Of a DNA stretch of 64,000 nt, positions 6,632-14,616 are shown one piece after another (the first letter of the stretch is position 1; each line of letters begins with the position of its first letter). Both the position numbers and the translations under genes were made by a program. Location of the stretch: assembly GCA_947626095.1 (NCBI GenBank), contig CANQQV010000003.1, positions 62,001 to 126,000 of the forward strand, written 5' to 3'. The stretch comes from an uncultured Bacilli bacterium (lineage in GTDB: Bacteria; Bacillota_I; Bacilli_A; RF39; UBA660). Under the pieces are notes generated by a model. It was not told the origin of the DNA, searched no databases, and saw only the letters and a program-made list of their open reading frames with translations.

Positions 6632-7807
6632 CTATTTAAAGAATATTAAATATACTAAGGCTACAACATATATTAACAAACATATTATACCATTTACTTT
6701 TTCAAAATTTTTAGATTTTCCATCTATTCCTAAAGCCATAGTTATTAAGATACCACCAACTAAGCCTCCAACATGACAGAAATTATCTATTCCGCTTATC
6801 ATACAACCAATTAACAAGTTAATAACAATAACAGGTATTATTTGTCTTCTTAAAGCATCACCTAAGTAAGTACGATAATGATAACCAAAATACAATAATG
6901 ATCCAGCTAAACCAAAGATAGCTCCCGAAGCACCAACGGCAATAATATTGCTATCCATTGTTGCAATTGAAAGTAAACTACCACATAAACCACTTACTAA
7001 ATATATAATAATAAACTTTGTTTTACCTAAGAACGTTTCTATTTGACGCCCTAAAATATTTAACGAATACATATTAACTAATAAATGAACAAGTGAAGCA
7101 TGTAAAAACATTGAAGTAAATAAACGCCATATTTCGCCATTCTTAACTAAGTTAACATTATCGCCACCCATTTGGCTTAAAACAGTCGCAATATAATGAT
7201 TATCACTACCAAATAAGAACTCACTGCCACCTTTTAAACAAGTCAAACCAAAAACAATAACGCATAAAGCAATTAATAAATAAGTAACAACTATTTTTTT
7301 TGGTCTAAAAGTTTTTTCATATACTATATTATCTCTTTCCGTTTTTTGATTTATATCTTTAGTTACATTCAATATTAATTCAACTCCATTTGTATCCTTT
7401 AATAACTTTTCATTAATATTTGGAAAAGCCTCTAAAATTCCTTCATTCGTAATATTTAAATCCGTACCATCTAAAGAAACTGGCATAATGTGCTTAGTTC
7501 CCTCTAGTTTTAAATCTTCATTAACATCAAGTAAAATATTTAAGGTATTAACATTAAAAGAAAAAGTTTTCTTTTTTATCTGTCTAACAATACTTTCAAT
7601 TTTATAATTATCATACTCTAATTGTTCTTTATTAAAAATATTGTTTGAATTTATTCTAACGATACGATATGGCCCTTCTGAATTTTCCAACCATATTTCA
7701 TCTTTAACACCGTTAACAACAATAGGATTATAATTTCCTTCAGTTATAAAATAATGAACTAATTTCATGATTATTTCATCTTTTGTGTTCATTACAATAG
7801 TACTCAT
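6632..7807 (-). CDS. Rhomboid-family intramembrane serine protease (GluP/YqgP-like)
   Basis: A 391-residue protein with a soluble N-terminal domain of about 170 residues and a rhomboid core from about 172 onward with roughly six to seven transmembrane helices. The catalytic dyad is visible as GASG (Ser294) and HVGG (His345). The HASLVHLLVNM motif of the second helix is at 236-246. The long cytoplasmic N-terminal domain and size fit the Bacillus GluP/YqgP group, which cleaves membrane substrates and helps membrane protein quality control. ATG at 7807 follows AGGAGG at 6-nt spacing. The gene converges on lexA. Confidence 0.92.
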   Translation of the reverse strand: MSTIVMNTKDEIIMKLVHYFITEGNYNPIVVNGVKDEIWLENSEGPYRIVRINSNNIFNKEQLEYDNYKIESIVRQIKKKTFSFNVNTLNILLDVNEDLKLEGTKHIMPVSLDGTDLNITNEGILEAFPNINEKLLKDTNGVELILNVTKDINQKTERDNIVYEKTFRPKKIVVTYLLIALCVIVFGLTCLKGGSEFLFGSDNHYIATVLSQMGGDNVNLVKNGEIWRLFTSMFLHASLVHLLVNMYSLNILGRQIETFLGKTKFIIIYLVSGLCGSLLSIATMDSNIIAVGASGAIFGLAGSLLYFGYHYRTYLGDALRRQIIPVIVINLLIGCMISGIDNFCHVGGLVGGILITMALGIDGKSKNFEKVNGIICLLIYVVALVYLIFFK

Positions 7808-7906
7808 AAGATTCCTCCTATCTAATATTTTATTATAATTTTTCTAACTCGTAAAGCTTAATCAATATCATAGCTGTTAAGTAAAATATTTGCAAGTTAT
7901 TTCATT

Positions 7907-7941
7907 CATAGTTTATCTTTTTTTTAATAAGATTAACTATG
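7907..7941 (+). promoter_or_regulatory. 5'-leader inverted repeat of the 111-residue membrane protein gene
   Basis: Arms 7907-7919 and 7929-7941 are 13-bp inverted repeats with one mismatch and a T-rich 9-nt loop. The 3' arm ends on the first base of the GAGGTG Shine-Dalgarno (7941-7946), so folding could affect ribosome access. It may be a leader regulatory hairpin, or an operator for a dimeric regulator. Confidence 0.5.
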
Positions 7942-7951
7942 AGGTGAAATA

Positions 7952-8287
7952 ATGGTTTATATCTTAGTTATTTTATATGCCGTAGTTTTATTTTTATTAT
8001 CTTTTTTATTCTGTCATATTATATATGAAAAAAAGATGAAAAACGATTTATTCTTTTTCGTTATTTCTAACTTTATCTTATCTTTTTCTTTTCTAGTCTT
8101 CTTCTTTTATTATAAAGACTACTTATTTAGCTTAGTAAATATCTTTATTTTACTTATTAATACTATTTTCTTAAGCTACGAAATCCGTCTAACTTACGAC
8201 AAATATAAATTATTCTCTATGCCTTACTTAATCTATATTGTTTTTATCTTTTATCTTATTTTTGACTTGTTTCTAATGAATCTATAA
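7952..8287 (+). CDS. Small integral membrane protein, unknown
   Basis: A 111-residue, very hydrophobic protein with about four transmembrane helices (roughly 2-25, 33-53, 58-77, 90-110), short loops and many Phe, Leu, Ile and Tyr. No family is recognised. It is real by its strong GAGGTG site six bases before ATG at 7952 and its lack of interruption. It lies alone on the plus strand, and its last 32 bases overlap the 3' end of the convergent rluD gene. A one-mismatch 13-bp hairpin precedes the ribosome site. Confidence 0.7.
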   Translation: MVYILVILYAVVLFLLSFLFCHIIYEKKMKNDLFFFVISNFILSFSFLVFFFYYKDYLFSLVNIFILLINTIFLSYEIRLTYDKYKLFSMPYLIYIVFIFYLIFDLFLMNL

Positions 8288-9161
8288 ACTTTTGAAAATA
8301 CTCTGGTAAAGGACATTCAAAATGTAAATGTTCTTTTGTTATTGGATGAATCATATCAATCTTCGCTGAATGCAAAAACTGACCAAATTCTGTTGCCTTC
8401 TTCGTATTATAAACCGGATCATTATATATTGGATAACCAATATAATTCATATGTACTCTTATTTGATGTGTTCTCCCTGTTTTTAATACTAAACTTACCA
8501 AAGTATAACCTTTATACCTTTTTAATACTTTCATATAAGTAATTGCTTCTTTAGCATTTTTATCTGTAACCGTCATCTTCTTACGATCTTTAGAATCTCT
8601 TCCTATCGGTGCATCAATCGTCGCTGAATCATGGGGAAACTCCCCACATATTAAAGCAATATACTCTCTTTTAATATTTTCATGATTTTTAAAATAATCA
8701 GTTAATATCGCATGCGTTTTATTATTCTTTGCTACCACTAATAATCCTGATGTATCTTTATCAATACGATGAACTATTCCTGGTCTTTCTTCACCATTTA
8801 TATCACTTAAAAAATCTGTATAATACATAAGACCATTTACTAAAGTATTATCATGATTGCCACTACCAGGATGAACTACTAAACCACTAGGTTTATTAAT
8901 AACCATTAAATCATCATCTTCATAAACAATATCTAACTTCATTTCCGTCGGCGTAACATCTACTTCTTTTATATAGTTATCTGTAACATCTATTTCATCA
9001 TTTTCTCTTACCTTATAAGAAGCTTTTATTTCTTTTCCATTAACTAAAACATCATTACTATCTAACATTTTAGCAATCACCGAACGTGTATAATCTGTTT
9101 TACTTGCTAGATACTTGTCTAGTCTTTCGTTCTCTTCTTCCTTTAGAACTTTTATCTTCAT
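8256..9161 (-). CDS. rluD: RluA/RluD-family 23S rRNA pseudouridine synthase
   Basis: This enzyme isomerises specific uridines in large-subunit rRNA. An S4 RNA-binding domain (about 12-60, NERLDKYLA) precedes the RluA catalytic domain (about 80-290) with the catalytic aspartate in HRIDKDTSGLL (Asp134). Also visible are VVHPGSGN and the GRTHQIRVH motif. At 301 residues the length is normal. It starts inside the 3' end of lspA (62-bp overlap), and the lspA-rluD pair is the common Bacillota arrangement (B. subtilis lspA-ylyB). ATG at 9161 follows AGGGGAAG. The exact uridines modified cannot be told from sequence. Confidence 0.93.
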   Translation of the reverse strand: MKIKVLKEEENERLDKYLASKTDYTRSVIAKMLDSNDVLVNGKEIKASYKVRENDEIDVTDNYIKEVDVTPTEMKLDIVYEDDDLMVINKPSGLVVHPGSGNHDNTLVNGLMYYTDFLSDINGEERPGIVHRIDKDTSGLLVVAKNNKTHAILTDYFKNHENIKREYIALICGEFPHDSATIDAPIGRDSKDRKKMTVTDKNAKEAITYMKVLKRYKGYTLVSLVLKTGRTHQIRVHMNYIGYPIYNDPVYNTKKATEFGQFLHSAKIDMIHPITKEHLHFECPLPEYFQKFIDSLETSQK

Positions 9162-9612
9162 TTACATCTTCCCCTTTAATTGTCGCATAAATCAGTAACA
9201 AAATTCCAACAACTATCGCTACATCAGCAACATTAAAAACTGGATAATCATACTTAAATATATAAAAATCAAAGAAATCTCTTACATATCCATATATTAT
9301 ACGATCTATTAAATTACCAGCTAATCCTCCAATTAATAAACCAAAAGCCATATCATTTCTTTTATTTTTTTTAAAGCAAAAAATAAAATGATAAATTAAA
9401 ACAATTGCTAATAAAGTCCCTATTATTATTAAAATTTTATAATTCTGTAAAATTCCCCATGCTGCTCCATAATTATGACATAAAGTTAAATTAAAAAAAT
9501 TAGGTATAACAACTAAACTCTTATTTAATTTCAAATAAATAGAAGCAAGTATTTTACTTATTTGATCCAGTGCTAAAATGATTGATGCCACAATTAAGAT
9601 TTTCTTATTCAT
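9100..9612 (-). CDS. lspA: Lipoprotein signal peptidase (LspA)
   Basis: Integral membrane aspartyl peptidase that removes signal peptides from diacylglyceryl-modified prolipoproteins. It has four hydrophobic helices and the two catalytic aspartates in GNLIDRI (Asp103) and FNVADV (Asp130). ATG at 9612 is preferred: AGGTGG ends five bases before it, while the in-frame GTG at 9621 lies inside that site. The basic tail (SSKGRRERKTRQ) runs 62 bases into rluD, so it may be a by-product of the overlap. It co-transcribes with rluD. Confidence 0.95.
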   Translation of the reverse strand: MNKKILIVASIILALDQISKILASIYLKLNKSLVVIPNFFNLTLCHNYGAAWGILQNYKILIIIGTLLAIVLIYHFIFCFKKNKRNDMAFGLLIGGLAGNLIDRIIYGYVRDFFDFYIFKYDYPVFNVADVAIVVGILLLIYATIKGEDVNEDKSSKGRRERKTRQVSSK

Positions 9613-9636
9613 TTTGGCCACCTCACTTAAATTATA

Positions 9637-9861
9637 TCACAAGTTAACTAAAATTACATCTTCTCCTATTTTAGAAATATCATCAAAAGATACTTTAGTA
9701 TCTTCTGTTGATATCATAAATTTACGCCATGTTTTCTTTTCTTCAATAATTAAATATATTATTCTTCCCTGACTATTAATCTCTGCATCCACTATTTTAC
9801 CTATTCTACGTCCATCTTTAACACTTATAATATCTTTACTTTGTAAATCTGATAAAAACAT
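9637..9861 (-). CDS. ylmC: YlmC/YmxH-family sporulation-associated PRC-barrel protein
   Basis: A 74-residue single PRC-barrel domain (FLSDLQSKDIISVKDGRRIG, then KIVDAEI). It matches the YlmC/YmxH family found in spore formers. Immediately follows sigG with a 30-bp gap, exactly as ylmC follows sigG in B. subtilis. The molecular role is not established. ATG at 9861 follows AGGTGG. It is likely read from the same transcript as sigG. Confidence 0.88.
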   Translation of the reverse strand: MFLSDLQSKDIISVKDGRRIGKIVDAEINSQGRIIYLIIEEKKTWRKFMISTEDTKVSFDDISKIGEDVILVNL

Positions 9862-9891
9862 ATAACCACCTGCTTAATTATATGTTACTTT

Positions 9892-10665
9892 TTATTTCAC
9901 TAGTCTTTTAATATTATCTAAAGCTGTTTTTTCAATTCTTGATACTTGAGCTTGTGAAATATGTAATTCTTCACTTAATTCAGTTTGCGTCTTACCAATT
10001 ATATAACGACTATAAATTATCTTTCGTTCACGGTTCTTTAACTTACTTAAAGCTTTTCTAAGTAATAGTAAAGTTTCTCGATCATACTCTGGCCCTGGTG
10101 ATGCTATTTGATCTGATAAATATATCGTATCTCCACCATCATTATATATCGGTGTATTAATACTAATTGGTTCTTTTAAAGATGTTAAAGCATAAGAAAT
10201 AAGATATTCTTCAATTCCTAATTCTTTAGCAATCTCCTCATTACTAGGTTCATTACCATAAGTATTATAATATTTCTCTTTATAAGTTAATATCTTATAA
10301 GCTAAATCTTTAGTACTACGACTAACTCTAATTGGTGTCTCATCTCTAAAAGCCCTTAATATTTCTCCTTTAATTAAAAATACCGCATAAGTACTAAAAC
10401 AGACATTTAAATTTAAATCAAAATTATCAATGGCCTTTATTAAACCTATACAACCTATTTGAAACATATCATTAATATTATTAGCATTAGTTTTAAACCT
10501 TTTTAAAATACTTAAAACTAATTTTAAATTACCTTCTACTAACTTATCTTTAGCTTCTTTACTTCCTTTCTTCATCTCTTTAAATAACTCAATCATTTCT
10601 TCATTACTTAATGTTTTTAAAGTACTAGTATTTATTCCTGCTATTTCAACTTTACGATTATACAT
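9892..10665 (-). CDS. sigG: Forespore sigma factor SigG
   Basis: Late forespore-specific sigma factor. The 257-residue protein has sigma region 2 (DMFQIGCIGLIKAIDNFDL, FSTYAVFLIKGEI), region 3 and region 4 ending KTQTELSEELHISQAQVSRIEK. Features diagnostic of SigG are the N-terminal KVEIAGINTSTL (Bacillus KVEICGVDTSKL) and EPISINTPIYNDGGD. ATG at 10665 follows AAAGGAG; the upstream in-frame extension has no such site. Downstream ylmC gives the Bacillus gene pair. Upstream, a GCATA on the minus strand could be a forespore-type -35, but no convincing -10 follows, so I do not call it. Confidence 0.95.
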   Translation of the reverse strand: MYNRKVEIAGINTSTLKTLSNEEMIELFKEMKKGSKEAKDKLVEGNLKLVLSILKRFKTNANNINDMFQIGCIGLIKAIDNFDLNLNVCFSTYAVFLIKGEILRAFRDETPIRVSRSTKDLAYKILTYKEKYYNTYGNEPSNEEIAKELGIEEYLISYALTSLKEPISINTPIYNDGGDTIYLSDQIASPGPEYDRETLLLLRKALSKLKNRERKIIYSRYIIGKTQTELSEELHISQAQVSRIEKTALDNIKRLVK

Positions 10666-10732
10666 AATTAAAACTCCTTTCAACCTTATATAGGTTAGAA
10701 ACAAGTTATTTTATGCAAATTGTTCTTACCAT

Positions 10733-10760
10733 TAAAAAAATTAGAATATTTTCTAATTTT
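10733..10760 (-). terminator. Terminator of the ADP-ribosylglycohydrolase gene
   Basis: Minus-strand 10-bp stem AAAATTAGAA-AATA-TTCTAATTTT with further T. It abuts the stop codon and isolates sigG from the upstream gene. Confidence 0.82.
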
Positions 10761-11695
10761 TATTCATAATTATTTTCATAAAATTCTTCAAAAATATCTA
10801 AAAGATATTCTCGACAAGCAATTGCTTTCTTCCATTCCTCAGGTATTAATTCATCACCATATATAATTCCTGATAAACCACCAGTTAAAGCGCCAATCGT
10901 ATCCGTATCATCACCTAGATTAACTGCGCCAATTATTGCTTCCTTAAAGTTCTCACTCTGTAAAGTAACCCATATCGCACTTTCCAAAGTATCAACAATA
11001 TAACCCGTTGATGCGATATCATTTATTGTCAATTTTGCAATATCATCTTTTAATAAACGATCATAAACTTTTCTCGTTTCTTCACTAAACATCGAATAAT
11101 CAATACTCTTAATCATACTATAAGCTGCAAATTTATCTTTTCCGTTAAGTAAAAACATTGCATATCTTACATATATATAGCAACCCATTATACTTATTTC
11201 ATGCGCATGAGTTAAAGAAGATACATCACGAACAACATCTAAGATTTCGTTATCTTTTAATCTTTTCTCTACGGCATAATAAGCAATTGGTAATATACGC
11301 ATTAATGAACCATTACCATTTGATTTAATATCACTTAAACCACAAGTATAAGGATCATGGCTCTCTTCATAATTACAGATTGATTGCAAACAAGTTCTAC
11401 CAATATCAAACACTTCACCTAAAGCTGTATAAGTCGCATGATTTTTCCATGCTACAAATTTAAGTGCAATATCATTTAAATCTATGGTTTGTTTCGAATT
11501 AATTGAATCAATCGTTGCAATCATCATTGAAGTATCATCTGACCATGTTCCCGCTGGTAGATTATAAGTCCCATTACCTGTCATTTTTGTAATAGGATTC
11601 TTTAGTAACTCATGACGTGAAACAAATTCAACTGGTACACCAAAAGCATCCCCAATAACAAAACCCATTAAACCACCAAGATATTTCGACTTCAT
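10760..11695 (-). CDS. ADP-ribosylglycohydrolase (DraG/ARH family)
   Basis: Dinuclear-magnesium hydrolase that removes ADP-ribose from proteins or related conjugates. The 311-residue all-helical domain spans the protein. Metal-binding motifs are GDAFGVPVEF (15-24), TWSDDTSMM (50-58), NGNGSLMRI in the middle and NLGDDTDTIGALTGGL near 260-275. ATG at 11695 follows AGGTGG; the in-frame GTG four codons upstream is part of that site. It has its own terminator and no neighbouring ADP-ribosyltransferase or macrodomain is visible, so substrate is unknown. Other members act on ADP-ribosylated arginine or serine. Confidence 0.9.
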   Translation of the reverse strand: MKSKYLGGLMGFVIGDAFGVPVEFVSRHELLKNPITKMTGNGTYNLPAGTWSDDTSMMIATIDSINSKQTIDLNDIALKFVAWKNHATYTALGEVFDIGRTCLQSICNYEESHDPYTCGLSDIKSNGNGSLMRILPIAYYAVEKRLKDNEILDVVRDVSSLTHAHEISIMGCYIYVRYAMFLLNGKDKFAAYSMIKSIDYSMFSEETRKVYDRLLKDDIAKLTINDIASTGYIVDTLESAIWVTLQSENFKEAIIGAVNLGDDTDTIGALTGGLSGIIYGDELIPEEWKKAIACREYLLDIFEEFYENNYE

Positions 11696-11861
11696 AATCT
11701 CACCCACCTAGTAATATTTTACCAAATGTAATTTATAAAGTCTATTTTTTATTTTTATTAAATCTCATTTCAACAAACAAGTTTTTATAATACCTGTATA
11801 AAAGAAATTTATTTGAGCAATCTATATAATAAAAATACCTAAATAAGTGAGGTGATTTCTA

Positions 11862-12146
11862 TTGAAGAGTAATGATATTTTAGCTATAAACTTAAAATAT
11901 TATCGTTATTTGTCAAAACTTTCTCAAGAGAAATTCGCCGAAGCTTTAGACACAAGTTTAATATACGAAAACCAATTAGAGAAAAAAAGACGAAATCCTT
12001 CTTTAGAAATGTTAGATAAACTATCAACAGGTATCTCCAAACTATTAAAAACTCATATAACATCTGCTGATTTAATAAAATATGATGAAAAAAAGATTGT
12101 TAATCATAAACGAATAGATGAAACAAAAAGAACTAGTGAATCCTAG
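11862..12146 (+). CDS. Small XRE-type helix-turn-helix protein
   Basis: A 94-residue protein. Residues about 8-60 form a Cro/C1-type helix-turn-helix: LAINLKYYRYLSKLSQEKFAEAL then NQLEKKRRNPSLEMLDKLS. The rest is a short basic tail. The start is TTG at 11862, chosen because GAGGTGATTTC precedes it. It is a lone plus-strand gene between the ADP-ribosylglycohydrolase and the CarD/alpha-CTD pair, ending in a bidirectional terminator. It probably acts as a DNA-binding regulator. The target is unknown. Confidence 0.75.
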   Translation: MKSNDILAINLKYYRYLSKLSQEKFAEALDTSLIYENQLEKKRRNPSLEMLDKLSTGISKLLKTHITSADLIKYDEKKIVNHKRIDETKRTSES

Positions 12147-12156
12147 TTCTTTTAAT
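12122..12156. terminator. Bidirectional terminator between the HTH gene and the alpha-CTD-like gene
   Basis: 10-bp stem AAAGAACTAG / CTAGTTCTTT with a 6-nt loop, TTTT on the plus side and TTTTTGTTT on the minus side. It overlaps both stop codons. Confidence 0.82.
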
Positions 12157-12364
12157 TATACATTTTTTTATTTAAATCTAAACCCTCTAATTGTAAAGCA
12201 ATCACCATACTTTTTATCTCAACATCATTAAAACCTTGTTCCTTTAAATCTTTACGTTTCAAAATCCATAAATCATTTACAGTATTAATTTTTGCTTCTT
12301 TTAATTTCTTAGTTAATTCAGGAGATAAATTTAATTTGCTTATCTGTTCATCAATATTTACCAT
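12152..12364 (-). CDS. Free-standing RNA polymerase alpha-CTD-like (helix-hairpin-helix) protein
   Basis: A 70-residue protein whose pattern follows the alpha-subunit C-terminal domain: LNLSPELTKKLKEAKINTVNDL, split as LSPELTKKLKEAKINTV and NDLWILKRKDL, then GFNDVEIKSMVIALQLEGL. The position of the DNA-contacting arginine (Arg265 of E. coli alpha) is proline or other non-matching residues here, so UP-element binding by the classical route is doubtful. ATG at 12364 uses a Shine-Dalgarno (AAGGGGG) inside the end of the CarD-like gene, three bases after its stop, so the two are probably translationally coupled. Role in transcription initiation is inferred from fold and partner. Confidence 0.7.
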   Translation of the reverse strand: MVNIDEQISKLNLSPELTKKLKEAKINTVNDLWILKRKDLKEQGFNDVEIKSMVIALQLEGLDLNKKMYN

Positions 12365-12367
12365 TAT

Positions 12368-12859
12368 TTATTCCCCCTTTTCTTGTTCTGTAATAAAATC
12401 AATTACATATTTTTTACACTCATCATACGACATATCTAGAGCTATCCCTAATGTCGTATATAAATATTTTTCACTTAAATTAAAATAATTATTATCTTTT
12501 TCGGCAATCTTTTTTCCACAATTTAAACGATTTTGATTACGTATATATGTAGTTTTAATTATTTTAGCTAAATCCAAAGGATTTTGTGTACTTAATAATT
12601 CTTTATAAACATTCTCTAATGACTTTTCATCTGTCTTAATACACTTAACATCTTTTATCGCTTTAATAATATCCAGAGCTTGTTCTTTTGTTAAAATATT
12701 TTGGATATCTTTAGCATCTACTGGTACTTTAAGAGTTAACGATTCATCATTTACGGGAGTCAAAACGTAATAATCACGATCTTGAAAATACTTTTCTTTA
12801 ATATCCCTAACCTGACATACTTCTCTTTTATATAAAATATAATCATTTATTTTATACAT
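12368..12859 (-). CDS. CarD/TRCF-RID-like RNA polymerase-interacting protein
   Basis: A 163-residue protein with the CarD-type layout. An N-terminal RID/Tudor-like domain (about 1-60: INDYILYKREVCQVRDI, then YYVLTPVNDESLTLKVPVD) is followed by a helical C-terminal domain (about 65-160). CarD proteins bind the RNA polymerase beta lobe and stabilise open promoter complexes. The next gene encodes an alpha-CTD-like protein, reinforcing a transcription role. ATG at 12859 follows GGGGAGGT. A large GNRA-looped hairpin lies just upstream, separating it from the DUF1287 gene. Confidence 0.82.
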   Translation of the reverse strand: MYKINDYILYKREVCQVRDIKEKYFQDRDYYVLTPVNDESLTLKVPVDAKDIQNILTKEQALDIIKAIKDVKCIKTDEKSLENVYKELLSTQNPLDLAKIIKTTYIRNQNRLNCGKKIAEKDNNYFNLSEKYLYTTLGIALDMSYDECKKYVIDFITEQEKGE

Positions 12860-12872
12860 AAAACCTCCCCTT

Positions 12873-12921
12873 TCCTTAAAAAGACGAGTAGCTCAACTGG
12901 ACTTACGCCTAAGCTACTCGT
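12873..12921 (-). terminator. Terminator with a structured loop upstream of the carD-like gene
   Basis: 10-bp perfect stem (12884-12893 with 12912-12921). On the minus strand the 18-nt apical region can form an inner GGC-GTAA-GTC hairpin with a GNRA loop. A T5 tail follows. It would end transcripts from the DUF1287 gene. The structured loop is unusual for a simple terminator. Confidence 0.7.
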
Positions 12922-12962
12922 TGTATTAATATTATAACATTTTTTCTTTCTCTTAGTAAGTT

Positions 12963-13679
12963 TTATTTAAACGGAATAAGAAGTTTTTCATCAAGTTTAG
13001 AAGCATCAAAACGATAATGCCCTGTTATCTTATAATTTGTAATAACATCTTCTTCTCTATTTAACTGACCACCATTATGAATAATATATGTATATCCTTT
13101 TTCATTACGACGATCAGATATCATTCCTACATGATTATTATTTAAAAAGACTATATCGCCCGCTTGCCATTCAGCTATCTTTTTATAATCATTAGTTAAA
13201 CTAATCGCATTTCTTTTAAAAAATACTCTTAAATTATTTACTCGACGAAAGTCAATATTCTTATCTCTATTTTCAATATCAGGATAATCACTAGGATGCA
13301 TCTTAATATCATTATCGACCATGTCTCTTAAACTATAACCTGCATTTTTAAAAGCACGCCATATCACATCCGTACAAACTCCTTCACTATCTGGTGGATA
13401 CGAATCAGCATAATACTTACTAATATAAGTCGGATGATTTTCAGCATCTTGACGAGCTCCTAATAAAAAGTCTGAGTAATCATCAATATCATCATTATCA
13501 AAATCAACACTACTATAAACAGTTTTTATATCAAAGTCTTTGCCCATATAATATTTCTTAGGAATTAAGTTACATTTATTCATCACAAAAATTACTACTA
13601 CAGTAAAAACTAAGATAATACAAATTATAAGGAAATTACGTAAAACATGTTTCTTTAAACCATCAGATAAATTTTGCAA
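12963..13679 (-). CDS. Membrane-anchored DUF1287 protein (NlpC/amidase-like fold)
   Basis: An N-terminal transmembrane anchor (about 14-33) precedes an extracellular DUF1287 domain (about 60-235). Visible motifs are the cysteine segment SEGVCTDVIWRAF, WQAGDIVFL, NHVGMISD and YIIHNGG, giving a Cys/His arrangement as in NlpC/P60-clan enzymes. The natural substrate is unknown; a cell-wall role is likely from fold and location. The start is uncertain: TTG at 13679 has AAGGGTGA six bases upstream, whereas ATG at 13697 has no ribosome site, so I chose the TTG. It ends before a hairpin terminator. Confidence 0.82.
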   Translation of the reverse strand: MQNLSDGLKKHVLRNFLIICIILVFTVVVIFVMNKCNLIPKKYYMGKDFDIKTVYSSVDFDNDDIDDYSDFLLGARQDAENHPTYISKYYADSYPPDSEGVCTDVIWRAFKNAGYSLRDMVDNDIKMHPSDYPDIENRDKNIDFRRVNNLRVFFKRNAISLTNDYKKIAEWQAGDIVFLNNNHVGMISDRRNEKGYTYIIHNGGQLNREEDVITNYKITGHYRFDASKLDEKLLIPFK

Positions 13680-13726
13680 GAAAATCACCCTTTTCATATT
13701 TTATTATACAAAATTAATATGGCCTT

Positions 13727-14545
13727 TTAAAGATTTTTCTCCCATTTCTTTTTAAGTAACGGTTTAATATCAATAACTACTGGTGATGGTAAAAGATCAC
13801 TAAGTTCACAAGCCATCTCTTGATAATTTACTTCACCAATTACTTTAGCTAAATACTCTAAAGCGCCAATAAAATCTTTTAAACTTATTCGTTTAGCTTT
13901 TCTTAATAAACAATAAGCAATTGTTAATCTTAAAGTCCTATTAATTTTATCATACAACTCATCTAATTGATTATCATCATTAATTTTTCTAGCAAACAAA
14001 GCATATATTTCTTCCCACTCTCTATCAGTTATCATAATTGGTGGTAAATTATAAACTCTATTTAATACATTATATTCAAAATTTATTCGTTTCTTGACAT
14101 CATCTATTGTTAAAAAGACAAATGGCTCTGGCCATAGTTCATCATCATTTCTTTTTTCCTTTGCCATATTCTTTATATCATCATTTAAAAAGTCATTACT
14201 ACTATAAAAAGAACAAGATATATTATAAGGATCATCATCATTTAATTTGATAATATTAGTATCATGACAATTTATTCTTTTACTTTCTTTTACTACATCC
14301 TTAACCATAACTGCTATAGCACAACCACTAACATACATTGTTCCAATAACTAATGGCGTTAAATCTTTAAGTAACAAACTTGCTAAAACTGCCATTGAAA
14401 AAGGCGCAAAAGCAATAAGTGCTTTCTTTTTATTCTCTTTATTTATCTTTTGCATATTAGCTTCCGTTTTACTAACTAAATCATCTAATTGCCAAAGATA
14501 AAGTTCTTCTGTTAATGTTCTAATCTCTCCATTATGTATTTTCAT
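13727..14545 (-). CDS. Membrane-associated protein of unknown function
   Basis: A 272-residue protein with a cytoplasmic N-terminal helix (LTEELYLWQLDDLVSKTEANMQ), two adjacent transmembrane helices (about 43-62 and 65-84), then about 190 residues, largely helical and charged, with no motif I recognise. The hairpin-type topology would place both ends in the cytoplasm. ATG at 14545 follows AGAGGGTATTGGG. It lies 48 bp upstream of the DUF1287 gene on the same strand and could share its transcript. Confidence 0.7.
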   Translation of the reverse strand: MKIHNGEIRTLTEELYLWQLDDLVSKTEANMQKINKENKKKALIAFAPFSMAVLASLLLKDLTPLVIGTMYVSGCAIAVMVKDVVKESKRINCHDTNIIKLNDDDPYNISCSFYSSNDFLNDDIKNMAKEKRNDDELWPEPFVFLTIDDVKKRINFEYNVLNRVYNLPPIMITDREWEEIYALFARKINDDNQLDELYDKINRTLRLTIAYCLLRKAKRISLKDFIGALEYLAKVIGEVNYQEMACELSDLLPSPVVIDIKPLLKKKWEKNL

Positions 14546-14582
14546 CCCAATACCCTCTTTAGCAAAGATAATTTATCATAAA

Positions 14583-14616
14583 TAAAAAGAATTAGCAACT
14601 TAAAGAGCTAATTCTT
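14583..14616 (-). terminator. Terminator of the YwaF-like gene
   Basis: Minus-strand 10-bp stem AAGAATTAGC / GCTAATTCTT with TTTTATT after it, at the stop codon. Confidence 0.85.

Noticed and set aside
10666..10730. SigF- or SigG-type promoter before sigG (GCATA as -35).
   Set aside because: No matching -10 at the right spacing, so the evidence is too weak to list.
12884..12921. Possible tRNA: the plus strand contains GTAGCTCAACTGG, similar to a tRNA D-arm.
   Set aside because: The whole structured region is under 40 bases, with no acceptor stem, anticodon loop or T-arm. It is a hairpin terminator on the minus strand.
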